Assembly: GCA_016285185.1 (NCBI GenBank)
Contig: JAEEQG010000002.1
Span: forward strand, 1 to 34,668
Source: Spirochaetota bacterium
Lineage (GTDB): Bacteria > Spirochaetota > Spirochaetia > Treponematales > Treponemataceae
Direction of reading: 5' to 3'
Length of the DNA: 34,668 nucleotides
Shown here: piece by piece, positions 29,001 to 34,668 of the stretch
How the letters are laid out: each line of letters opens with the position of its first letter
How positions within the stretch are numbered: the stretch's first letter is position 1
Translations under genes and position numbers: made by a program
The notes under the pieces: generated by a model
The model's input: the letters and a program-made list of their open reading frames with translations, nothing else
Told to the model about the DNA's origin: nothing
Database searches by the model: none

Positions 29001-29583
29001 GAAAGACATGGAAATACGCGGTGCAGGCAACCTGCTCGGCAAAGACCAGTCCGGTGATGTTTATTCGGTCGGTTTTGATTTGTATCTGCGGCTGCTTGAA
29101 GAAGCCGTACAGCGGCTTTCGGACGAAAACTATCAGGAAGAGCACGAAACTTTGCTTGAACTCGAGTACAGCGGATTTATTCCCGAAACCTATATAACAA
29201 ATCCTCAGACAAAGATGGAAGTCTATAAAAAGATTGCGTCTGTCAACACCAAATCAGAGTTGGAACAAGTTTATTTTGAGCTTACAGACCGCTTTGGTCC
29301 CATACCTGATGAGGTCCAGAGTCTGCTCTCACTAGCTGAAATAAGGATTATCTGCAAAAAGCTTTATATTTCCACATTAAAGGAAAGGAACGGCGAGGTC
29401 AGCGTTGATTTTGCAAAGGTATCGAATATTTCAGTAGAAAAAGTCCTGCGGCTTATAAAAGAGAATGCCGGCAGAGTCAGACTTGATCCGCACAAGCCTA
29501 ACATGCTCATACTGCAGACAGGAAAAATCGGACTGCGCGAAAAAAGTGAATTTATCAGAGAAAAACTTGAACAGCTGATGTAA
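26053..29583 (+). CDS. mfd: Transcription-repair coupling factor Mfd
   Basis: Mfd (1176 residues) removes RNA polymerase stalled at DNA lesions and recruits UvrA. The UvrB-like N-terminal module contains 'WWGLVPYRPASKGSLVFGER' and 'RVTVKGEFTLRGEVLDIYMP'. The RNA-polymerase interaction domain is at about 516-590 ('LNPGDYVVHVNYGIGLFKGI'). The RecG-like motor has Walker A 'GDVGYGKTE' (664-672), 'DEEQRFG' (from 765), 'SATPIPRTLHMSM', 'HNRVETLEE', 'STTIIENGIDIPN' and 'QLRGRVGRSDRKAYAYL'. The C-terminal TRG and UvrA-masking domains follow. Length and motifs are normal. No Shine-Dalgarno sequence precedes the ATG, and the 34-base gap to the divergent gene leaves little room for a promoter. Confidence 0.97.
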   Translation: MNTLYPDLLQNEIHSWDEMKKLILSLEKNVYPQEIEGIQNGLYGFFIAEYINSKKAAAMRSLQYGTKVPAACDTDLIIVVPTEKDAEALYTDFKGAFPPQKDNKTGETENPVVINKFSWWGLVPYRPASKGSLVFGERAAFLAKLASRKDKAFAKNEKPCIFVMTQRAFLTPVPPPEYEKSLLFSISKGDRFDPQSLAERLVQNGYVRVPRVTVKGEFTLRGEVLDIYMPGEDFAHRITFDFDTVDKIRSFNTSDQTSVSSFDSLVIYPMKEVVWTDELVEKLGKAIEKKQADFPAGCENLLTELSVSKESEGEELFYPLVFGDNPCSVADYFPADTPVMYMDYDRLINAQESLEREYAGLYKKAVSVSEVPVPEDILLKFDEIEKKHKKNIYLRTIHGKESETAEKFKLETDPPRSFFGNITYLKEQLVSLLDDGWKIFIYAESENQALRIGELLKDFPQLHIVPLPISAGFGIPSEKILLIQENEIFGRRKHIPKSTRYTKSAVIDTFVELNPGDYVVHVNYGIGLFKGIERVKTGGNERDYIKIEYADEENVFIPIEQVNLVQRYIGNEGNDPKLDRLGSKSWENRKNRVKQSVEDIAQRLILLYSKRKAARGFPFPKDGEFQIAFDAAFPYEETEDQLTCIEEVKADMEKPVPMDRLICGDVGYGKTEVAMRAAFKAVMGGKQVALLAPTTILAEQHYENCVERFENFPVKIAQLSRFIPPAEQKKTLEKLKNGELDIIIGTHRIIQKDVVFKDLGLMIIDEEQRFGVKDKERLKELKTNIDSLAMSATPIPRTLHMSMLKIRDMSILNTPPQNRQAIETVIDAYNDERVAKAIRQEVERGGQVFFLHNRVETLEETRRKLEQLVPEMLIDIAHGQMSAGELDDIFRRFKMGGFHVLVSTTIIENGIDIPNVNTIIIDRADMYGVSQLYQLRGRVGRSDRKAYAYLLYPENKSLSEIAMKRLQVISDFTELGSGFKIAMKDMEIRGAGNLLGKDQSGDVYSVGFDLYLRLLEEAVQRLSDENYQEEHETLLELEYSGFIPETYITNPQTKMEVYKKIASVNTKSELEQVYFELTDRFGPIPDEVQSLLSLAEIRIICKKLYISTLKERNGEVSVDFAKVSNISVEKVLRLIKENAGRVRLDPHKPNMLILQTGKIGLREKSEFIREKLEQLM

Positions 29584-29593
29584 TGCTTCAGAA

Positions 29594-29627
29594 TAAAAAA
29601 GGCTGACTCATTGACAATGAGTCAGCC
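29594..29627 (-). terminator. Rho-independent terminator of the GH94 gene
   Basis: GGCTGACTCATT (29601-29612) and AATGAGTCAGCC (29616-29627) form a perfect 12-bp stem with a three-base loop. Read on the minus strand it is followed by six T (29595-29600) and then ATT, and it starts about 20 bases after the GH94 stop. On the plus strand the stem is followed by A residues, so it would not be efficient for mfd, although mfd also ends here. Confidence 0.9.
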
Positions 29628-29648
29628 AAAAAAGGAGAGAGTTTTTTA

Positions 29649-32126
29649 TTATCCGATAACAGCCTTTAGGCACACTGTTCCGGATTTATCATTTGAACTT
29701 ACGACAGTTCCGTTGATTGATGCATTACCGCTTTCTACCGTCAGAGATACATTTCCTGTAGGATTTTTATTTATTACAGAGATTTTGTAAGTTACTCCGC
29801 GATAGATACGTGTCATTTCCGCGGTTTTAATGTGTTTCGGGAAGCGCGGTTCAACACGCAGACCGTCATATTCAGGACGAAGACCACTTATGTACTGTGA
29901 AAGTGCTACAAAGTTCCAGGCTGCAGTTCCCGTAAGCCAGCTGTTCTTTGCTTCACCGTGGCGGCGTGCTTCTTTTCCTGCTACCATCTGTGCATAAACA
30001 TAAGGCTCCAGTCTGTGGATTTCGCTTATATCTTCAAGATATGCAGGCGCAATCTTTTTGTAGTATTCCCATGCTTCTTCAGGTCTTCCGTTTACAACTT
30101 CGCCGATGATTACCCACGGGTTGTTGTGGCAGAAGATACCGCCGTTTTCTTTGTATCCCGGCGGATATGAAGAAACCTCGCCGAGCTCGATGTGATATTC
30201 CTTATACGGCGGGTCAAGAATGACAATTCCGTATTTTGTATCAAGGTGTTTCTTTACGCTGTCCAATGCTTTTATCGGGTAACCTTTGTCAGCACCGATT
30301 TTTGCCATTGAGCCGAAGCCCTGTGTTTCAATAAAGATTTTACCGTCTTCGCATTCTTTTGAACCTATTTTCTTTCCAAAGTCATCATAAGCTCTGATGT
30401 ACCATTCGCCGTCCCAGCCAGCCTTGCAAATCTGTTCTTCCATCTTTGCGGCCTGTTCTTCGGCAAATTTGGCTTCGGCTTCGTCACCCATAATGCGGCA
30501 CATTGCGGCATAATCCGGCGCAACAAAAACGAACATCTGTGCAATCATCACGGATTCTGCGTTTTTGCCTTCCTTGTTTGTACAAGTCTGGAAAGAATCG
30601 TTGGGGTCCTTGCTGAAGCAGTTCAGGTTAAGACAGTCGTTCCAGTCGGCGCGGCCGATGAGCGGCAGTCCATGGGGACCGATGTGGTTTACAATATAGC
30701 GGAAAGAACGTTTGAGGTGCTCAAACATTGTAGCTTTGTTTGTTTCGCTGTTATCAAACGGAACATCGATTTTGAGGAAATCCTCATCACCTGTTTCGCG
30801 GATATAGTTACCTACGCCGAGTACAAGCCACAGCGGGTCATCATTAAAGTTTGAACCGATATCAGCGTTTCCGCGTTTGGTAAGCGGCTGGAACTGATGA
30901 TATGCGGAACCGTCTTCAAACTGTGTAGCTGCAACATCGTACAGGCGTTCGCGGATACGGGCTTTAGGCAGCTGGTGCGCTGCGCCGAGCATGTCCTGGG
31001 ATGTATCACGGAATCCGAGACCGCGTCCGATACCGCTTTCAAAGTAGCTGGCGGAACGTGCAAAGTTGTATGTAACAACACACTGGTACTGATTCCAGAC
31101 CGACATACGGTTGAGTTTTTCATCATCTGTTTTGAGCGTAAAGTGGGAGAGTGTCTCGTTCCAGAAAGCTTTAAGTTCATCAAATGCTTTTTGAACGGCG
31201 TCCATTGTTGCAAATTTCTTTTGGAGGGCAACAGCCTTTTCTTTGTTGATTGACTTTAACTTTTGGTTTGTCTGCAAAAGACCTTTTGGTACAGAGGCTT
31301 CCCATTTGTTGTTTTCATCGTTTTCGATATAACCGAGAATAAAGATAAAATCCTTTGATTCTCCCGGTTTAAGTTCAAAATTGATGCGGTGTGAGGCAAT
31401 AGGAGACCAGCCGTCTGCGACGGAGTTTCCGCTTTTGCCTTCGATAATTGTTACAGGTTCGTCCAAGTTGTTGTTAAGACCGAGGAATGTTTCCCTGTCC
31501 GTGTCAAATCCGTCTACCTTGCAGTTTACGGAGTAGAAAGCAAAGTGATTGCGTCTTTCGCGGTATTCGGTCTTGTGGTAAATGGCAGAACCACCGTCAG
31601 CAACTTCTACTTCGCCTGTGGAAAAGTTTCTCTGAAAGTTTGTTGTATCATCCTGCGCATTGTAAAGACACCATTCTATGAACGAAACAACGGAAAGTTT
31701 TTTTGCTTTTTTACCGTTGTTTTGGAGAGTCAGGGTCTGAATCTCGGCGTTTGTTCCGTTGGGTACAAAATAGAGAACGTCAGCTTTTACATCGTTTTTT
31801 GATGAAGAAAACTTTGTGTAGCCAAATCCGTGACGGCACTCAAAAGAATCAAGGTCGACACGCATAGGTTTCCAGCCGGGATTCCAGACTGTATCACCGT
31901 CTGTGATGTAAAAATAGCGTCCGTTGTTATCAAGCGGAATATCGTTGTAGCGGTAGCGTGTAAGACGGCGGAGTCTTGCGTCCTTATAAAATGCGTAACC
32001 GCCTGCTGTATTAGAAATCAATGAAAAGAACTGTTCGTTTCCAAGATAGTTGATCCAAGGATACGGAGTCTGTGGTGTGTTTATTACATATTCACCGTTT
32101 GCGTCATCAAAAAAACCGAATTTCAA
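29649..32126 (-). CDS. GH94 cellobiose/cellodextrin phosphorylase
   Basis: An 825-residue cytoplasmic GH94 enzyme that splits a beta-glucoside such as cellobiose with phosphate to glucose-1-phosphate and glucose. The start '[20 protein letters not shown]' and '[20 protein letters not shown]' match cellobiose phosphorylases. The (alpha/alpha)6 barrel has '[20 protein letters not shown]' (361-380), '[15 protein letters not shown]' and 'NFNDDPLWL', and '[14 protein letters not shown]' (491-504) contains the catalytic Asp. Later '[10 protein letters not shown]' and '[12 protein letters not shown]' also fit. There is no signal peptide, so the substrate must be imported. The start is TTG at 32126, chosen because the N-terminus aligns with the family; GGAG lies about ten bases upstream. 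A promoter and operator precede it and a strong terminator follows, so it is monocistronic. Confidence 0.93.
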   Translation of the reverse strand: MKFGFFDDANGEYVINTPQTPYPWINYLGNEQFFSLISNTAGGYAFYKDARLRRLTRYRYNDIPLDNNGRYFYITDGDTVWNPGWKPMRVDLDSFECRHGFGYTKFSSSKNDVKADVLYFVPNGTNAEIQTLTLQNNGKKAKKLSVVSFIEWCLYNAQDDTTNFQRNFSTGEVEVADGGSAIYHKTEYRERRNHFAFYSVNCKVDGFDTDRETFLGLNNNLDEPVTIIEGKSGNSVADGWSPIASHRINFELKPGESKDFIFILGYIENDENNKWEASVPKGLLQTNQKLKSINKEKAVALQKKFATMDAVQKAFDELKAFWNETLSHFTLKTDDEKLNRMSVWNQYQCVVTYNFARSASYFESGIGRGLGFRDTSQDMLGAAHQLPKARIRERLYDVAATQFEDGSAYHQFQPLTKRGNADIGSNFNDDPLWLVLGVGNYIRETGDEDFLKIDVPFDNSETNKATMFEHLKRSFRYIVNHIGPHGLPLIGRADWNDCLNLNCFSKDPNDSFQTCTNKEGKNAESVMIAQMFVFVAPDYAAMCRIMGDEAEAKFAEEQAAKMEEQICKAGWDGEWYIRAYDDFGKKIGSKECEDGKIFIETQGFGSMAKIGADKGYPIKALDSVKKHLDTKYGIVILDPPYKEYHIELGEVSSYPPGYKENGGIFCHNNPWVIIGEVVNGRPEEAWEYYKKIAPAYLEDISEIHRLEPYVYAQMVAGKEARRHGEAKNSWLTGTAAWNFVALSQYISGLRPEYDGLRVEPRFPKHIKTAEMTRIYRGVTYKISVINKNPTGNVSLTVESGNASINGTVVSSNDKSGTVCLKAVIG

Positions 32127-32150
32127 TTAAAAGTGTCTCCAGTGTCAGAA

Positions 32151-32175
32151 TTAGTTGATTTATTAAATCAACTAA
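32151..32175. promoter_or_regulatory. 25-base palindromic operator, XylR/ROK-like
   Basis: TTAGTTGATTT (32151-32161) and AAATCAACTAA (32165-32175) are perfect 11-base inverted arms with a three-base centre. The TTAGTT...AACTAA ends and total length of 25 match the Bacillus xylose operator bound by XylR, a ROK-family repressor. It covers the predicted transcription start and early leader of the GH94 gene, which is a classical repressor position. The regulator gene is not in the window. Confidence 0.65.
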
Positions 32176-32179
32176 CTAG

Positions 32180-32208
32180 ACAATAACATTACATCACTGA
32201 TTTGTCAA
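32180..32208 (-). promoter_or_regulatory. Promoter of the GH94 gene
   Basis: On the minus strand, a perfect -35 TTGACA (32203-32208), a 17-base spacer and -10 TATTGT (32180-32185). The predicted start near 32173 falls inside the 25-base palindrome, so repressor binding there would block initiation. Confidence 0.7.
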
Positions 32209-32271
32209 GGTTTGATTCAATGGCTTTGCACAATGTTCTCAACAGGAATAATTTGCAATGATTTTATCGCC

Positions 32272-34377
32272 TTAAATCTTGAAAAGGTCAATTTCAGAGC
32301 CAATCTGCTTGATATTGTTAGCAACTTTGTCCGAAATTATTGAAAGCGTAGTTCCTGTTTCATTGATGCGGTCTGCACCGACATGCATTTCCAGAATTTT
32401 GTCTTTCATAAGGTCTGTTGCATCCTGCAGCTTCTGAACTTCGGCAAGAATGTGCTTGTTTCCGTTCATCATCTCGTTAGAGGCGGCGCGAACTTCTGAA
32501 GTAGAATTTTTCATAGACTGGAGCGCATCGATAATCTGCTTGGAACCAGTCTGCTGCTCTTCCATTGCACCCTTAATCTGCGCAATAATCTCGCTTGTTT
32601 CGCTTATGCTCGTTTCGATTGCCGAGAATGCGGTATTAGTCTCGTTTGAAACATTAACAACTGCTTGAATCGTTTCTTGAATTTTATTAAGCTCAGAACC
32701 GATTGTCTTAGATTGGTCTGTAGAAGTTTCTGAAAGTTTGCGGATTTCATCAGCAACAACGGCAAAACCTTTACCGGCTTCTCCGGCGTGCGCAGCTTCA
32801 ATCGCCGCATTCATAGCAAGCAAGTTTGTCTGCTCCGCAATACCTGCAATGGCAGCATTCGCATCTTGCAGCATCTTAGACTGCTCGTTAATTTGCATAA
32901 TCTTTTCGTTCGCATTACTTTGCTTATTGGAACCATCGTTTGAATGACGCTCAAGCTGTTTGAACGATTCTATCATCTTGTTTACTGAATTGTTTACAGA
33001 ATCAATGTTGGCAATCATCTGTTCAACGGCGGTAGAAGCCTGTGAAACACATGTTGCCTGGGAAGCAATCATGTGTTCAAGTGATTCAATATTCGCGCTT
33101 ATCTCATTGACAGCACCGGCTGTTTCTTGAACAGAATCAACCTGCGAGCCAATCTGATCGTTTACGCTGTCAATATTCAAAATAATTTCCTTGATTGAAG
33201 ATGATGCATCCTTTGTACTTGTCTGAAGGTCAGCATCTACAGAAATCAAATCTTCTTTTGAGTTCTTTAAGTTTGAAACAATGCCATGAAGTTTTTCGAC
33301 AAATGCGTTAAAGCCGTCTACAACATCACCGATTTCATCATTCGTAACGGAAGGAATACGCTGTGTAAGATCCGCGTTTCCGCTTGAAATTGTGTTAACA
33401 GATTCTTTTACGGTCCTAAGCGGCTTGATAAGCAGAGTTATCAAAAGAGCAATAATTACAGCTGAAATTATGGTTGCTATACTGACAATATAGGCTGTTA
33501 TTTTTCTGACTGATTTCAGTGATCCAAAATAAACATCATATGGAGCTACAGTAAAAACTGTCCATGTTGTATTCGGAACTTTTTTATAAGCAGCAATAAG
33601 ATGAACATGAATATTCGGGTCAACAAAGTCTTCGATTCCTTCTTTTCCCTGAAAAATATTTGAAAGAACAAGCCCGAGACCTTCATTTTCGTCAAGTTTT
33701 GCTCCACCATCATCTTCACTTTTCTCTGTTTCAGCCGAATTTGCATTTGCAACAGTGGTGGCTGTTGCCCAGTTTAAAACAGACGGATGCATTCCGCCAC
33801 CCATATCGATTTTTTCAATTGTAGACAAAACTGTATTGCCACTGATAACCATTACGATTGCACCGATCGGCTTTTTGTTTTCGTTATAAACAGGAACACT
33901 GTAATGCTGAAGAACAGAATTTGTTACGGCACTCAAAGCGGGATCAGAAGCAAAGTCTTTTCCGGCAAATGCTTCTGAAAAATAAGGTCTTTTAGCAAAA
34001 TTTATAAGACGACCGTCTGCTGTAATTGCATTTCCTTCTGCATCATAAAAGGCAATATTTTCACAGTTCGAACCGACAGTAGAGGCAATATTCACAAGCT
34101 GTTTCTGCTTGACCTCCAGTGGAATAGATTCATCTTTCATTATACTAAGCTCTGCAAGAGCATGAAGCATCTGAAAGTGTCTGTCATTTATAGCAATAAT
34201 TTGGTGTGTTACATCAGTTGAAACTGCGTCCATATGGGCGTATACACTCTGAACCATACTCTTTGAAGCTGCTCCATATGCAACTGTACCAATTGTCAAG
34301 CTTACAACAAGTCCTACAGCGAGATACATAAACAAAAGCTTAGCTGCAAGCTTAACACGCATTTTCTTTTTTGCCAC
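32272..34377 (-). CDS. Methyl-accepting chemotaxis protein with dCache-type sensor
   Basis: A 701-residue transmembrane chemoreceptor. TM1 is about 12-34. The periplasmic sensor (about 40-285) has double-Cache features ('[18 protein letters not shown]', '[15 protein letters not shown]', '[17 protein letters not shown]', '[16 protein letters not shown]') and an unusual acidic insert at about 212-233. TM2 is about 292-317. A HAMP domain follows (318-370), then a long methyl-accepting coiled coil with the conserved tip '[20 protein letters not shown]' followed by [11 protein letters not shown]. All key tip residues are present, so it should couple to CheA/CheW. The ligand is unknown; dCache receptors often bind amino acids or organic acids. 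The start is GTG 34377 with AGGAG at seven bases; an upstream ATG is out of frame. Confidence 0.96.
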   Translation of the reverse strand: MAKKKMRVKLAAKLLFMYLAVGLVVSLTIGTVAYGAASKSMVQSVYAHMDAVSTDVTHQIIAINDRHFQMLHALAELSIMKDESIPLEVKQKQLVNIASTVGSNCENIAFYDAEGNAITADGRLINFAKRPYFSEAFAGKDFASDPALSAVTNSVLQHYSVPVYNENKKPIGAIVMVISGNTVLSTIEKIDMGGGMHPSVLNWATATTVANANSAETEKSEDDGGAKLDENEGLGLVLSNIFQGKEGIEDFVDPNIHVHLIAAYKKVPNTTWTVFTVAPYDVYFGSLKSVRKITAYIVSIATIISAVIIALLITLLIKPLRTVKESVNTISSGNADLTQRIPSVTNDEIGDVVDGFNAFVEKLHGIVSNLKNSKEDLISVDADLQTSTKDASSSIKEIILNIDSVNDQIGSQVDSVQETAGAVNEISANIESLEHMIASQATCVSQASTAVEQMIANIDSVNNSVNKMIESFKQLERHSNDGSNKQSNANEKIMQINEQSKMLQDANAAIAGIAEQTNLLAMNAAIEAAHAGEAGKGFAVVADEIRKLSETSTDQSKTIGSELNKIQETIQAVVNVSNETNTAFSAIETSISETSEIIAQIKGAMEEQQTGSKQIIDALQSMKNSTSEVRAASNEMMNGNKHILAEVQKLQDATDLMKDKILEMHVGADRINETGTTLSIISDKVANNIKQIGSEIDLFKI

Positions 34378-34445
34378 TTCATTACTCCTAAAAATCTATA
34401 GTCAACTGAATCTATAAAATGTTTTTTTGAATTAACAATACAAAC

Positions 34446-34473
34446 ATTATACCATATTTAGAGATTTTGTATA
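34446..34473 (-). promoter_or_regulatory. Promoter of the chemoreceptor gene
   Basis: On the minus strand, -10 TATAAT (34446-34451, perfect) preceded by 16 bases and TATACA (34468-34473) as a -35 box. The leader to the GTG start is about 60 bases. No sigma-28 consensus is visible, so the gene does not look flagellar-class. The remainder of the gap 34378-34617 is A/T-rich with no gene. Confidence 0.55.
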
Positions 34474-34576
34474 TATTTTATTTTTTAAGGACAGAAAGCT
34501 GGCAAATCCAGTTGAACTAACTTTTTTAAAAAAAGCTTGTTATCAGTTTTTGTGTTATCATTAGAATATGGTTATA

Positions 34577-34601
34577 AACCGGCTTTGTATCAAAGCCGGT
34601 T
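34577..34601 (-). terminator. Strong hairpin downstream of the partial gene at the right edge
   Basis: AACCGGCTTTG (34577-34587) and CAAAGCCGGTT (34591-34601) form a perfect 11-bp stem with a TAT loop. Read on the minus strand it is followed by TATAACC; no long T-run is present. It starts 16 bases after the stop codon of the putative edge gene, so it is probably that gene's terminator. Confidence 0.5.
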
Positions 34602-34617
34602 CTGGTGTATCTAACTG

Positions 34618-34668
34618 CTATTGAACTACCACCGCATCCGAAACTGTTTTAACAAGTTCCTTTCGTAC
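34618..34668 (-). CDS. Possible C-terminal end of a gene running off the right edge
   Basis: The minus strand is open from the window edge to a TAG at 34618-34620, encoding 'VRKELVKTVSDAVVVQ'. Only 16 residues are visible, so no family can be assigned. The reading is supported mainly by the strong hairpin just downstream, as expected at the end of a gene, and by its non-repetitive, protein-like composition. It could equally be a chance open stretch. Confidence 0.35.
   Translation of the reverse strand, partial: VRKELVKTVSDAVVVQ

Noticed and set aside
1-34668. tRNA, rRNA, CRISPR arrays, insertion sequences, prophage or toxin-antitoxin genes
   Set aside because: None seen on reading both strands: no direct-repeat arrays, no transposase or integrase motifs, no clear tRNA cloverleaf.

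Overview
The window reads as a low-GC spirochaete chromosome segment, most likely from a gut or rumen Treponema. This is inferred from the A/T-rich codon use, the abundance of chemotaxis-type proteins, loosely conserved lipoprotein signals, an rnfCDGEAB locus, and cellodextrin and alpha-glucan enzymes (GH94, GH57). No rRNA, tRNA, CRISPR array, insertion sequence or phage gene was seen. Coding density is high: no gap exceeds 300 bases (longest 11245-11511 and 34378-34617).

Layout. 1-1634: the end of an OmpR-type response regulator and its histidine kinase. 1664-8845 (minus strand): two paralogous lipoproteins (1664-2647 and 6169-7164) flank an operon of a MinD/FlhG-like ATPase, a soluble MCP-like coiled-coil protein and CheD; a 7TM receptor with a degenerate GGDEF domain precedes the second lipoprotein. 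8999-10096: a lone leuB, divergent from nrnA (10261-11244). 11444-11460: a full-consensus sigma-54 promoter, followed by a protein that resembles a very divergent sigma factor and a coupled membrane protein. 13305-24381: a tightly packed plus-strand run of a YuiD-like protein, an unknown membrane protein, rnfC-D-G-E-A-B, a GH57 enzyme, recO, a pyrimidine-nucleoside phosphorylase and rsmD. 24382-26018 (minus): a secreted protein overlapping a degenerate receiver/PilZ-like protein. 26053-29583: mfd. 29649-32126 (minus): a GH94 phosphorylase with a strong terminator, a promoter and a XylR/ROK-like operator. 32272-34377 (minus): a canonical methyl-accepting chemotaxis protein. A partial gene runs off the right edge.

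The most unusual content is the rnf locus. Gene order and overall folds are those of an Rnf complex, yet the subunits lack most hallmark cofactor sites. RnfA and RnfE lack the cysteines of the membrane [2Fe-2S] cluster, RnfG lacks the SGAT flavinylation motif, RnfD has no recognisable one, RnfB lacks its N-terminal CGACGYPGC domain, and RnfC lacks the glycine-rich FMN/NADH motif. Only the ferredoxin-type cysteines of RnfC and RnfB remain. The start of rnfD also sits on a nine-A tract that puts the expected ATG out of frame. The second notable item is the sigma-54 promoter driving a sigma-like gene, which would form a sigma cascade. Family comparisons were made from memory, without database searches.
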